This document shows, in pieces, positions 35,507-44,193 of a DNA stretch of 64,000 nucleotides (within the stretch, counting starts at the first letter, position 1; each line of letters opens with the position of its first letter). The position numbers were made by a program, and so were the translations under genes. The stretch is taken from the NCBI GenBank assembly GCA_963716585.1, contig CAVQTN010000004.1, forward strand, positions 682,001 to 746,000, in the 5' to 3' direction. Under the pieces are notes generated by a model, which saw nothing but the letters and a program-made list of their open reading frames with translations, ran no database searches and had not been told where the DNA came from. The stretch is from JAICUY01 sp963716585 (lineage in GTDB: Bacteria; Chloroflexota; Limnocylindria; QHBO01).

Positions 35507-37363
35507 TCACCGGGATGCTCCGACCGGCTGGTCGACGAGCGTCCGTGCCGCCGTGGCGATGTGCGCCGCGTCGATACCGGCGGCGGCAAGCTGCTGTTCC
35601 GGGGTGGCCGAGCCGGGAAGGTGCCCCACCGCCAGCTTCACGATGCGCGGCCGCTCGTCGCTGTCGGCGAAGACCTCCAGGACCGCGTCACCCAGGCCGC
35701 CCTGCGGCCAGTGGTCCTCGACGGTTACCAGGTGTCCGGTGTCCCGTGCCGCGGCGCGCAACGTCTCGGCATCGATGGGCTTGATGGAGTAGAGGTCGAT
35801 GACCCGCGCGCTGATCCCGTCGTCGGCCAGCGCGTCGGCCGCCTTCATGGCCTCGTGGAGCGTGATGCCGGCGCCGATCAGCGTCACGGCATCGTCATCG
35901 CCCTGGCGCACGACCCGGCTGCCGCCGATGCTGAACTGCTCGTCGGGCGAGTAGATCACCGGCGTCTTCTCGCGCGTCGTGCGCAGAAAGACGATCCCGT
36001 CGCGATCGGCCATCTGGGCCACCAGCTGCGCGGTCTGGTTCGGGTCGCTCGGGTAGAGGACCGTAGACCCGTACACCGCACGCAGGCTGGCGATGTCCTC
36101 CAGCGCCATCTGCGACGGTCCGTCCTCGCCGATGCTCACCCCGGCGTGCGAGCCGACGAGGCTCATGTCGGCCTGGCTGATGGCGCCCATGCGCACGAAG
36201 TCGTAGGCCCGGCTGAGGAACGCGGAGAACGTGGCGGCGTACGGCCGCCAGCCGCGGACCTGCATGCCCACCGCCGCGGCAACCAGCTGCTGCTCGGCGA
36301 TGTACATCTCGAAGTAGCGATCCGGGTGCGCCTGCTTGAAGATCTCGGAGTAGGTCGAGTTGCCGACCTCACCATCGAGTGCCACGACCTTGCCGTTGGC
36401 ATTGCCCAGGGCCGCCAGGGCGTCGCCATAGGCCTTGCGCACCGCCTCTTTGCCGCCGAGCTCGTAGCGCGGCAGCTCGAGGCTGCCCGTCGTCTCGAAG
36501 ACATACGGTTGGGCGTCGGAGGTTGGCTTCGCCACGTCGATGTGGATGTTGCGCAGCCCACCCAGCCCCTTGATCGTCTCCTCCGGATTGGGCACCGGCT
36601 TGCCGTGCGCGCCATTCTTGTTGGCAACTGCCGGATCGCCCTGGCCCTTGACGGTGCGCGCCACGATGCAGCTTGGCTTGCCCCTGACCGATGCCGCCTC
36701 GCCCAGCGCCATGTCAATGGCATGCACGTCATGCCCGTCGACCTCGATGGCGTGCCAGCCGCAGGCCTCCAGCCGCCGCTTGAAGTAGTCGAGGTTCCAG
36801 CCATGCATCGTCTCGCCGGTCTGTCCGAGCCGGTTGACGTCGATGATCGCCGTCAGGTTGTCGAGCTCGTTGAAGGCCGCGTGCTCGATCGCTTCCCAGA
36901 TGGAGCCCTCTGCCATCTCCGAGTCGCCGCACAGCACCCAGACCCGGTAGGGAAGCCGGTCCAGCCGCTTGCCGGCGAGCGCCACGCCGACGCCAATCGG
37001 CAGTCCCTGGCCGAGGCTGCCGGTAGCGACATCGACCCACGGGATGACCGGGGTGGGGTGACCCTGCAGCCGGCTGCCCTGCTGCCGGAAGGTGAGCATC
37101 TCGTCGTCGGTGATGGCGCCCGCCGCCTTGTACATCGAGTACAGCAACGGCGAGGCGTGACCCTTGGAGAAGATCAGGTGGTCGTTGTTCGGGTTCTCAG
37201 GCTCGTCGAAGTCGTACTGCAGGTACTTGGACATGAGCACCGCCATGAGGTCGGCGGCGGACATCGATGAGGTCGGATGGCCCGATCCGGCTGCCGCGCT
37301 GGATCGGATGGAGTCGACGCGCAGCTGTTGTCCCAGCTCGCGCCACTGGTCGAGGTCGTTCAT
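35507..37363 (-). CDS. tkt: Transketolase
   Basis: A 618-residue thiamine-diphosphate enzyme. It has SSAAAGSGHPTSSMSAADL at the N-terminus, HLIFSKGHASPLLYSMY, the ThDP/Mg motif in VLCGDSEMAEGSIWEAIEHA to IIDVNRLGQTG, and SHAGVSIGEDGPSQMALED in the pyrimidine domain. It is the first gene of the pentose-phosphate operon. The length is slightly shorter than the 660-residue enterobacterial enzyme and fits the form common in Terrabacteria. Confidence 0.97.
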   Translation of the reverse strand: MNDLDQWRELGQQLRVDSIRSSAAAGSGHPTSSMSAADLMAVLMSKYLQYDFDEPENPNNDHLIFSKGHASPLLYSMYKAAGAITDDEMLTFRQQGSRLQGHPTPVIPWVDVATGSLGQGLPIGVGVALAGKRLDRLPYRVWVLCGDSEMAEGSIWEAIEHAAFNELDNLTAIIDVNRLGQTGETMHGWNLDYFKRRLEACGWHAIEVDGHDVHAIDMALGEAASVRGKPSCIVARTVKGQGDPAVANKNGAHGKPVPNPEETIKGLGGLRNIHIDVAKPTSDAQPYVFETTGSLELPRYELGGKEAVRKAYGDALAALGNANGKVVALDGEVGNSTYSEIFKQAHPDRYFEMYIAEQQLVAAAVGMQVRGWRPYAATFSAFLSRAYDFVRMGAISQADMSLVGSHAGVSIGEDGPSQMALEDIASLRAVYGSTVLYPSDPNQTAQLVAQMADRDGIVFLRTTREKTPVIYSPDEQFSIGGSRVVRQGDDDAVTLIGAGITLHEAMKAADALADDGISARVIDLYSIKPIDAETLRAAARDTGHLVTVEDHWPQGGLGDAVLEVFADSDERPRIVKLAVGHLPGSATPEQQLAAAGIDAAHIATAARTLVDQPVGASR

Positions 37364-37414
37364 ATGCCGATAGAGCTCCGCAAGTTGTCTGCCGGGTGTG
37401 GTTGGTGTGGGACC

Positions 37415-37420
37415 ATGATA
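37415..37420 (-). promoter_or_regulatory. Candidate -10 box of the pentose-phosphate operon
   Basis: TATCAT on the minus strand lies about 51 nt upstream of tkt ATG 37363. The -35 region is poor (GGTAAA-like, about 17 bp upstream). The gap 37364-37529 has no gene, so the promoter for the tkt run must lie here or nearby. Confidence 0.35.
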
Positions 37421-37529
37421 CGAGCCTCCCCCGCGCTTTACCGAACGAGCGGTTGACGTGACGGTGCGGCTTCAGTGGGCCACCGGTCCGAACGTGCCAC
37501 CGGGTGGCAACGGGGGCGCAAGGGGCACG

Positions 37530-37558
37530 AAAAAGCGGCTTCCCCAAGGGGAAGCCGC
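37530..37558 (-). terminator. Rho-independent terminator
   Basis: Read on the minus strand, the 11-bp stem GCGGCTTCCCC pairs with its complement across a 2-nt centre (stem 37558-37535) and is followed by five T (37534-37530). It lies 27 bp beyond the stop of the zinc-ribbon gene and separates it from the tkt promoter. Confidence 0.9.
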
Positions 37559-37585
37559 CCGCATCGGTCGAAGAGACGCCGAGCG

Positions 37586-37927
37586 CTAGCCGCGCATCAG
37601 CCGGAAGCAGTCGCTGCAGTACACCGGACGCGCGCCGGTCGGCCGAAACGGAACCTGGGTGTCCTTGCCGCACCGTGCGCAGACTGCGTCGAACATCTCG
37701 CGCGGGCCGCGGCTCATGCCGTTGCCGCCAGCGCCGTAGCCACCGCCGTTGCCGTAGCTCGAGGCACCGCCGCCGTTGCCGGAGGCCCGCCGCTGCGCCC
37801 GGCACGACGAGCAGCGCTTGGGCGCAGAGGAGAAGCCCTTCTGCGCGAAGAATTCCTGCTCGGATGCGGAGAACACGAAGTCGACCCCGCAGTCAACGCA
37901 GTTGAGCACCGAATCGGTGTAGGCCAC
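37586..37927 (-). CDS. Zinc-ribbon protein (CxxC / CxxC pairs)
   Basis: A 113-residue protein with two predicted zinc sites. The first ribbon is LNCVDCGVDFVFSASEQEFF followed by KRCSSCRAQRR. The middle is a Gly/Asn/Ser linker (GNGGGASSYGNGGGYGAGG). The second ribbon is DAVCARCGKDTQVPF followed by PVYCSDCFRLM. Two-ribbon proteins of this kind with a glycine-rich linker are common in Chloroflexota and resemble nucleic-acid-associated zinc ribbons. GAGGGAGGG lies upstream of a TTG (37930) and GTG (37927); GTG has the better spacing. A strong terminator follows, so it is a single-gene unit. Confidence 0.85.
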   Translation of the reverse strand: MAYTDSVLNCVDCGVDFVFSASEQEFFAQKGFSSAPKRCSSCRAQRRASGNGGGASSYGNGGGYGAGGNGMSRGPREMFDAVCARCGKDTQVPFRPTGARPVYCSDCFRLMRG

Positions 37928-38264
37928 CAACGACCCTCCCTCAAGAGATGGTTACCACGCCGGGCGATCAGTCGCCTGTCGTCGGCGCCGGTCACGGTTC
38001 TTGCCGCTACCCCGTGAGCCGACGCATGGACGTGGTTGGGGAGGAGACGGAAGGCTTGCTCAGCGCCGTTTCAAACGGCCCGACGCGGCGGAGTATACGC
38101 AACGCATCGGCGAGCGCAAGAGTGAACTTCTGAACGTGAATGCGTGTGAGGCGCGCGCGGCCGGACGGCGGACCCGGCGAGTTTCGCTCCGCTGCCGGTC
38201 GCGCTATCTCGGATCAATCGACCGATACGTCGAAACCACGACGAGTGGCACTATCCACGTGCCG
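37928..38264. other. Intergenic region with a short inverted repeat
   Basis: No gene is convincing in these 337 bp. At 38065-38079 an inverted repeat has 7-nt arms GCCGTTT / AAACGGC around one base, and could be an operator for either neighbour. The rest must hold the divergent promoters of the zinc-ribbon gene and the small membrane protein gene. Confidence 0.5.
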
Positions 38265-38453
38265 ATGAGGACGACATGGATCGTGGTTGGTGCGTTGCTG
38301 GCGGTCGCCGGCCTGATCTGGACGCTCCAGGGCTTCAACGTGTCATTCGCCCCGAAGAGCTTCATGACCGGCGACCCGCTGTGGATCGTGCTGGGAAGCT
38401 TGACCCTTCTCGCCGGCCTCGTCCTCGCGATCTGGAGCTGGCGTCGTGCCTGA
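38265..38453 (+). CDS. Small two-helix membrane protein
   Basis: A 62-residue protein with one helix at each end (TWIVVGALLAVAGLIWTLQ and DPLWIVLGSLTLLAGLVLAI) and a short loop, NVSFAPKSFMTG, between. The C-terminus is basic (WSWRRA). ATG 38265 is preferred; GTG 38259 adds two residues. Small proteins of this layout occur widely in Chloroflexota without known function. Confidence 0.7.
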   Translation: MRTTWIVVGALLAVAGLIWTLQGFNVSFAPKSFMTGDPLWIVLGSLTLLAGLVLAIWSWRRA

Positions 38454-38565
38454 CGCGGCGATGCGCAGCTGGCATCGCGCCTGACTTGCCGTGGAGCTTC
38501 ACGTCGCGCCTTCTGCTCCGCAGCCCGCCAGCGCGCCGCGCGCCGCATCGCGTCGCAGCGAAGGG

Positions 38566-39160
38566 TCAGGCGAGCGTGACTCCCGCGGCAGCCATCTCGG
38601 CGATCGCGCGCTCACCATCGTGCGGCTCGAGGTCGACGGCCGCGATCGCAGGGGTCAGCAGGAATGTCTCGAAGCCGAGTCGCACGGCATCCAACGCCGT
38701 CGCGCGGACGCAATAGTCGCTCGCCAGGCCGCAGACCACGACGCGCTCGACGGCGCGTCGGCGCAGCATCGGCTCGAGCCTGGTCGGCGTCTCGGCGCCC
38801 GTGATTGGATCGCGCACCGTGAAGCCGGAGTAACCGTCTTCGCCGGCCATGCCCTTGCGCATGCCGTTCGCCCTCGACGCGCAGCGACGGATGCAGCTCC
38901 GCGCCCCACGTGCCGGCGACGCAATGGACCGGCCAGATACCGCCGTCCCGAGCGAAATGGGGCGTGAACTGCGGGTGCCAGTCCTGGGTGTAGACAACGC
39001 CTGCACCATGCTCGATCGCGTGTGCCACCTCGTCATTGACGCGCGGGATGATCGCCTCGCCGCCGCGGACGCTGAGGCTGCCCGCCGGATCGGCGAAGTC
39101 GTTCTGAACGTCGACCACCAACAGGGCGGCCCGCTCGTTGTAGCTGATCACGACCGGCAT
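38566..39160 (-). CDS. pncA: Nicotinamidase/isochorismatase-family protein, frameshifted
   Basis: Two frames together make one cysteine-hydrolase of about 198 residues. From ATG 39160 (or 39169) the first frame has AALLVVDVQNDFADP (catalytic Asp), GVVYTQDWHPQFTPHF (metal ligands) and WPVHCVAGTWGAELHPSL. At about 38863-38866 the reading moves to the next frame, giving MRKGMAGEDGYSGF (catalytic Lys) and VVVCGLASDYCVRATALDAV (catalytic Cys). Removing one base there restores the protein. The order of motifs matches nicotinamidase (NAD salvage). Error or real disruption cannot be told apart. It is divergent from coxB. Confidence 0.75.
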
Positions 39161-39278
39161 GGTACCCATGCCCCGCGCATCGGTATCACGCCGTGCGGCA
39201 TGATCGCTGCACCCACCGGATCGCGTGGACCAGACTCGCGGGGACGCGCGCTTCGAAGATGCGCGGAGCGGCGGTAGC

Positions 39279-40013
39279 ATGCAGCCAGCCATGGAACCAA
39301 GGACGATGGGTCGGCTCTCGGTGGCTGCCGCCGCGGTGGCGTTGGTCACGCTGCTGGCCGGGTGCGCTCCCGCTCCGGTCACCACCGAGGGACGCGACGT
39401 GGCCTCACTGTACGGGCTGTTCATGGCCGCCGCGGTCGTGGTCTTCGTCATCGTCGCCGGCCTCATCGGCTGGAGCGTGGTGCGCTACCGGGCCACGCCG
39501 GACAACGGCGCTCCCGCCACGTTCCAGACCAACGTCCCGCTCGAAGTCGTCTGGTGGGCGCTGCCGACGCTGCTGGTCGTCGGGCTGTTCGTGGTCAGCG
39601 CGCAGGTGCTCGCCAACGTCGACCGCAGGGGCGACGGTGGTGCGCTGACGGTGAACGTCGAGGGCTTCCAGTGGCAATGGCGCTTCAGCTACCCGGAGAA
39701 CGGCGTGACGATCATCGGCCACGTCGACGCGCCGCCGGAGATCACCCTGCCGGTCGGCCGCCAGATCACCTTCGTGATCACCTCGCCGGACGTGATCCAC
39801 TCCTTCTACGTCCCAGAGTTCCTGATCAAGCGCGACGCGGTGCCGGGCATCACCAACCGGATCAGCCTGACGATCGAGCAGCAGGGTACCTACGCCGGCC
39901 AGTGCGCCGAGTTCTGCGGCCTGCTGCACAGCGATATGCGCTTCTCGATCCGCGCCGTGCCGCCGGCCGAGTTCGACACCTGGCTGACCGGACAGGCGCA
40001 CGCGTCGCCATGA
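39279..40013 (+). CDS. coxB: Cytochrome c oxidase subunit II
   Basis: A 244-residue lipoprotein-type subunit II of an aa3-type oxidase. The signal ends in LVTLLAGC (lipobox Cys). Two helices follow (LYGLFMAAAVVVFVIVAGL and VPLEVVWWALPTLLVVGLF). The CuA domain has PDVIHSFYVPEF and GQCAEFCGLLHSDM, which supplies the His, two Cys, Glu, His and Met ligands. No fused cytochrome c domain is present. ATG 39279 is used; 39291 and 39306 are also possible. Its stop overlaps the start of coxA by 4 nt. Confidence 0.95.
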   Translation: MQPAMEPRTMGRLSVAAAAVALVTLLAGCAPAPVTTEGRDVASLYGLFMAAAVVVFVIVAGLIGWSVVRYRATPDNGAPATFQTNVPLEVVWWALPTLLVVGLFVVSAQVLANVDRRGDGGALTVNVEGFQWQWRFSYPENGVTIIGHVDAPPEITLPVGRQITFVITSPDVIHSFYVPEFLIKRDAVPGITNRISLTIEQQGTYAGQCAEFCGLLHSDMRFSIRAVPPAEFDTWLTGQAHASP

Positions 40014-41665
40014 CCACGGCACAGCTCGAGCCGGGCGCGGTCGCCGGACAGGTCGCCCACCGGGGCGGCATCGTCGACTTCGTGACCACGACCGATCACA
40101 AGAAGATCGGCCTGCTCTACATCTTTTCGGGGCTCTTCTTCTTCCTGCTCTCGGGGCTGCTGTCACTCTTCATGCGCGCCGAGCTGACGGCGCCTGGGCT
40201 GCAGCTCATGGATCGGGCGACCTACAACCAGCTGTTCACCATGCACGGCACCGGGATGATCTTCTTCTTCGCGGCCCCGGTGGCCATCGGCCTGGCGAAT
40301 TACTTCGTCCCGTTGCAGATCGGCGCTCCGGACGTCGCCTTCCCGCGCGTCAACGCGTTCAGCTATTGGCTCTTCGTCTTCGGCGGCTTGACGGCCTTCT
40401 CCGGCTTCCTGACCGCCAGCGGCGCGGCGGCGTTCGGCTGGACCGGCTACGCGCCGCTGTCGGACGCCACCTACTCACCTGGCATCGGGGCGAACCTGTG
40501 GATCATGGGATTGATCATGAGCGGCGCATCCGGGATCCTGGGCGCGCTCAATTTCATCGCCACCACGTTCACCATGCGCGCGCCGGGGATGACCATGTTC
40601 CGGCTGCCGATCTTCACCTGGAACATCCTGGTCACGTCGCTGCTGATCATGCTGACCTTCCCGATCCTCACCTCGGCGCTGGCCATGCTGTTCATCGATC
40701 GGACCATCGGCGGCGCGTTCTTCGAGCCCGCCCAGGGCGGGAGCGCCATCCTGTGGCAGCACCTGTTCTGGTTCTTCGGGCACCCGGAGGTCTACATCCT
40801 GATCCTGCCGTTCTTCGGGATCGTCACCGAGATCATCCCGGTCTTCAGCGGCAAGCGCGTCTTCGGCTATCGCGGCTTCGTCTTCGCCACCATGCTCATC
40901 GGCGCGCTCTCGTTCAGCGTCTGGGCGCACCACATGTTCGCCACCGGGGTTGTCAGCAATCTGTTCTTCGCCGTCACCTCGTTGATGATCGCCATCCCGA
41001 CCGGAGTCAAGTTCTTCAACTGGATCGCCACCATGTGGCGCGGCCGCCTGCGCTTCGCGACGCCGATGCTGTTCAGCATCGGCTTCCTGTTCATGTTCCT
41101 GATCGGCGGCATCACCGGTCCTTTCCTCGCCTCACCGGCGATCGACTACGCCGTGCACGACACGTACTACGTCGTCGCCCACTTCCATTACGTGCTGTTC
41201 GGCGGCTCCGTCTTCGCCGCGTTCGCCGGCTTCTACTTCTGGATGCCCAAGATGACCGGCCGCCTGCTCTCCGAGCGGCTGGGCAAATGGCATTTCTGGC
41301 TGATGCTGGTCGGGATGAACCTGACCTTCTTCCCGATGCACCAGCTGGGTCTCGATGGCATGCCGCGGCGCGTCGCCGACTATCCTGCCAGCGAGACGGC
41401 CTGGACTGCGCTGAACATCCTGATCACGGTCGGAGCGGCCGTGCTGGCGCTCTCGATCCTGATCTTCGCGTGGAACGTCGTGTGGTGCGTCTTCCTGCGA
41501 CGGGGGTCGGTGGCCCCCGACGACCCGTGGGGCGGCTACTCGCTCGAGTGGTGGACCAGCTCGCCGCCGCCGCACCACAACTTCACCTCGCTGCCTCCGA
41601 TCCGCAGCGAGCGTCCGGTCTACGACTACCGTCACGCGACCGATGCGAACGCGCCGCATGGCTGA
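40010..41665 (+). CDS. coxA: Cytochrome c oxidase subunit I
   Basis: A 551-residue heme-copper oxidase core of the A family with 12 helices. FTMHGTGMIFFFAAP carries a heme a ligand. WFFGHPEVYILILPFFG holds the CuB His-Tyr crosslink pair. AHHMFATG gives further CuB histidines. DTYYVVAHFHYVLFG provides the heme a3 and heme a ligands. It is coupled to coxB upstream and ctaF downstream. No subunit III lies in this cluster or elsewhere in the window. Confidence 0.98.
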   Translation: MTTAQLEPGAVAGQVAHRGGIVDFVTTTDHKKIGLLYIFSGLFFFLLSGLLSLFMRAELTAPGLQLMDRATYNQLFTMHGTGMIFFFAAPVAIGLANYFVPLQIGAPDVAFPRVNAFSYWLFVFGGLTAFSGFLTASGAAAFGWTGYAPLSDATYSPGIGANLWIMGLIMSGASGILGALNFIATTFTMRAPGMTMFRLPIFTWNILVTSLLIMLTFPILTSALAMLFIDRTIGGAFFEPAQGGSAILWQHLFWFFGHPEVYILILPFFGIVTEIIPVFSGKRVFGYRGFVFATMLIGALSFSVWAHHMFATGVVSNLFFAVTSLMIAIPTGVKFFNWIATMWRGRLRFATPMLFSIGFLFMFLIGGITGPFLASPAIDYAVHDTYYVVAHFHYVLFGGSVFAAFAGFYFWMPKMTGRLLSERLGKWHFWLMLVGMNLTFFPMHQLGLDGMPRRVADYPASETAWTALNILITVGAAVLALSILIFAWNVVWCVFLRRGSVAPDDPWGGYSLEWWTSSPPPHHNFTSLPPIRSERPVYDYRHATDANAPHG

Positions 41666-42107
41666 GGAGCTGCGCTTCTTCCTGCGCACGGGCGTCTACT
41701 CCATCGTGGTCGGCACGGTGTACTGGTTCGTGAGCTACGAGGTCGCCGGGAGCGTGCTGCTGGCCTTCGTCGTCTTCGCCGCGCTGGCCTTTGTCGGCGT
41801 GGCCGGCGCGTTCGTGCGCGGGGCTCGCTCCGAGGTCGTGCCACCGGGCAGCTCAGGGCTCGCCCGCATCCTCGGCTCGCTCAACCGCGTGCTCGGCTTC
41901 GAGGAGCACGCCGGCGCGGCCTCGTCCGATCCGCTCGCCGCCGGCCTCGAGCCGATCCCGACCGGCAGCATCTGGCCGCTCATCGGCGGCATCGCGGCGC
42001 TCCTCGTGCTGCTCGGCCTTGTCTACGGGCCGTGGCTGCTCCTGCCGGGGATTGCGCTGGGTGCCGGAACGGTCTGGGGCTGGGTCACCCAGCTCGACGC
42101 CCGCTGA
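41658..42107 (+). CDS. ctaF: Cytochrome c oxidase subunit IV (CtaF-like)
   Basis: A 149-residue membrane protein with four helices in two hairpins, the first being YSIVVGTVYWFVSYEVAGSVLLAF and AALAFVGVAGAFVRG, and the last SIWPLIGGIAALLVLLGLVYGPWLL and PGIALGAGTVWGWV. This layout and position directly after coxA match the actinobacterial CtaF-type subunit IV. ATG 41658 overlaps the coxA stop by 8 bp. GTG or ATG at 41643 is an alternative. Confidence 0.8.
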   Translation: MAEELRFFLRTGVYSIVVGTVYWFVSYEVAGSVLLAFVVFAALAFVGVAGAFVRGARSEVVPPGSSGLARILGSLNRVLGFEEHAGAASSDPLAAGLEPIPTGSIWPLIGGIAALLVLLGLVYGPWLLLPGIALGAGTVWGWVTQLDAR

Positions 42108-42468
42108 GTCCGTGCATCCGAGCTGGGTGCATCGGCTGAGCAGGTGCATCCACTCACCAGCCGACTCACGCGAGGGTGAACCCGTGGGGGCTGGGCCAGT
42201 GCATCTGAACTGGTGCATTGAGTCACCACGAGACTGAAACGAAGGTGAACTCGTGGTTGTCGTGCGGTTGAGTCGGCTGCTGACTGAGATTGACCGGTTT
42301 GAGGGTGACCGAACGTCAAAGCGGTCGATTTGAGTTGCCTGATGCATCAACGGCACGTGAGCCGCGGCCTCTCACTCGTTTGAGTCTCGCGCGACTCGGC
42401 GGTGCCGCCAGTCAGCCGCCGCACGACAGAGCGCTACCGCGATTCAACCGCCGCATCGACCCGTCGCC
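42108..42468. repeat. Intergenic region with GTGCATY cluster and imperfect direct repeat
   Basis: No gene is convincing in these 361 bp. GTGCATC or GTGCATT occurs five times between 42112 and 42219. A 45-bp segment starting at 42145 recurs imperfectly at 42214 (about 70 percent alike), and both copies contain an ACTC/GGTGAAC-type core similar to the repeat found near 59-60.7 kb. The DHA2 pump and ctaF converge here. Confidence 0.5.
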
Positions 42469-44193
42469 CTAGCCGCGCTCCTGTCCCGGACGCAGCTCGG
42501 GGACCCGCGACGGTCGATCGCCCGAACCCGCCGGTGTTTCGGAGGCAGGCGGCTCGAGCGACGCATCCAGCGCCGCCGGGCTTTCTGTCATCGCGCTCTG
42601 GCCCTCGCCGAAGTGACGACGCAGCGGCAGCTCCGGCAGGCCGAACAGGACGACCAGCACCGAGATGCCCGCGGCTGCAACACCGAGCCACAGCGCGCTG
42701 CCGATCGCCACGCTGAACGCCTCGTGGAAGCCCGCCACGATGTTCGGGATCAGCGGCTCGACGATCGGGCGTGCCAGGACCGGCGTCTGAGCCAAGATCT
42801 GGGCGCCGAGGTCGCCGACCGCCGAGATCTGGCCGTTGTTCACCTGCCCGGATCCGAACTGCGTGACGAGCTGCTGCGGCACGCCCGCGGCCGTCAGCTG
42901 CTTGGGCACCTCGGCGGTCAGGGCGTTGCCGAACAGCGTTCCGGCGATCGCCAGGCCCACCGTGCCGCCGACCTGCCGGAAGAAGGTGAGGTTGCTGGTG
43001 GCTACCCCGAGCTGGCTGAAGGGCACCGCATTCTGGACCACGATGGTGAAGGCTGCCATGGTTGGTCCGAGCCCGATGCCCGCGATGATCATCCACAGCC
43101 AGATGGTCGGCAGGCTCGTCTCGGCCCGCAGGCCGGTCATCAGCAGGAGGCCGACTGACATGGTCGCCATGGCGGCGACCACCAGCCACTTGTACCTGCC
43201 CGTCTTGCTGATGAAGAAGCCCGAGGCGATCGAGGCACTCAGCAGGCCCAGGAGCAGCGGGAACATCTGGTAGCCCGACTCGGTGGCCGACGAGCCGTAC
43301 ACCACCTGGAACCAGCGTGGCACGAAGATGATCGCGCCGAAGAAGCCGAAGGCAGCCAGGAAGACGGCGACCACCGAAGCCGTGAAGGTCCGGTTCTTGA
43401 ACAGGCCCAGTGGCACAATCGGCTCGGCGGCGCGCGCCTCGACCCAGACGAACAGGGCGGTGAACGCGATGCCGACCAGGATCAGCCCGCCGACGAACGG
43501 ATCGGACCATTCGGCGGTCTGCTTGTTGGTCAGGCCGATGAGGATCGGCACGATGGCCGCGGCGAAGACCGCGCTGCCGAGGTAGTCGATCGAGCCGGCC
43601 TTCTCCGGGTGCTTGATGGGGGGCAGCAGCCGCCAGATGATGTACAGCGCCACCAGGCCGACCGGCACGTTGACGTAGAAGATCCAGTGCCAGCCCACGT
43701 TATCGGTCAGGAATCCACCCAGGAACGGCCCGATGAGCGCCGAGACGCCGAAGACGGCGCCGAACAGGCCCTGATACTTGCCCCGCTCGCGCGGCGTGAA
43801 CAGGTCGCCGATGACCGCCAGGCTGATCGGGAAGATGGCCCCGGCGCCCAGGCCCTGGAAACCGCGGGCCGCGATGAGCTGCCACATCTCCTGCGAAAGG
43901 CCCGACAGGGCCGAACCCGCCAGGAAGATCCCGATACCCAGCATCATCATCGGGCGACGGCCGTAAAGGTCGGAGATCTTGCCGTAGATCGGTCCGGTGA
44001 CCGTGCTGGTCAGCAGGTAGATGGTGACCACCCAGACGTACAGGTCGTTGCCGCGCAGATCGCTGACGATCCGCGGCAGGGCCGTCCCGACGATCGTCTG
44101 GTCGAGCGCCGACAGGAACATGGCGAGCAGGATCGCGCCCAGGATCTCGAAGCGGGCCCGCTGGTCGAGGTGGATCGGGCCAAGATTGGCCAT
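42469..44193 (-). CDS. DHA2-family MFS drug:H+ antiporter (EmrB/QacA type)
   Basis: A 574-residue transporter with 14 predicted helices. The first helix has LSALDQTIVGTALPRIVSDL, the D1-type motif of DHA2 pumps, followed by GKISDLYGRRPMMMLG (motif A) and GLGAGAIFPISLAVIGDLF with GVSALIGPFLGGFL (motif C). The cytoplasmic tail of about 55 residues is acidic and Pro/Ala-rich. It begins directly after the stop of the MarR regulator gene (no spacer), so the regulator probably controls it. Confidence 0.92.
   Translation of the reverse strand: MANLGPIHLDQRARFEILGAILLAMFLSALDQTIVGTALPRIVSDLRGNDLYVWVVTIYLLTSTVTGPIYGKISDLYGRRPMMMLGIGIFLAGSALSGLSQEMWQLIAARGFQGLGAGAIFPISLAVIGDLFTPRERGKYQGLFGAVFGVSALIGPFLGGFLTDNVGWHWIFYVNVPVGLVALYIIWRLLPPIKHPEKAGSIDYLGSAVFAAAIVPILIGLTNKQTAEWSDPFVGGLILVGIAFTALFVWVEARAAEPIVPLGLFKNRTFTASVVAVFLAAFGFFGAIIFVPRWFQVVYGSSATESGYQMFPLLLGLLSASIASGFFISKTGRYKWLVVAAMATMSVGLLLMTGLRAETSLPTIWLWMIIAGIGLGPTMAAFTIVVQNAVPFSQLGVATSNLTFFRQVGGTVGLAIAGTLFGNALTAEVPKQLTAAGVPQQLVTQFGSGQVNNGQISAVGDLGAQILAQTPVLARPIVEPLIPNIVAGFHEAFSVAIGSALWLGVAAAGISVLVVLFGLPELPLRRHFGEGQSAMTESPAALDASLEPPASETPAGSGDRPSRVPELRPGQERG

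Noticed and set aside
37530..37558. Terminator for the tkt operon
   Set aside because: The T-run is on the minus strand downstream of the zinc-ribbon gene and upstream of tkt, so it ends the former.
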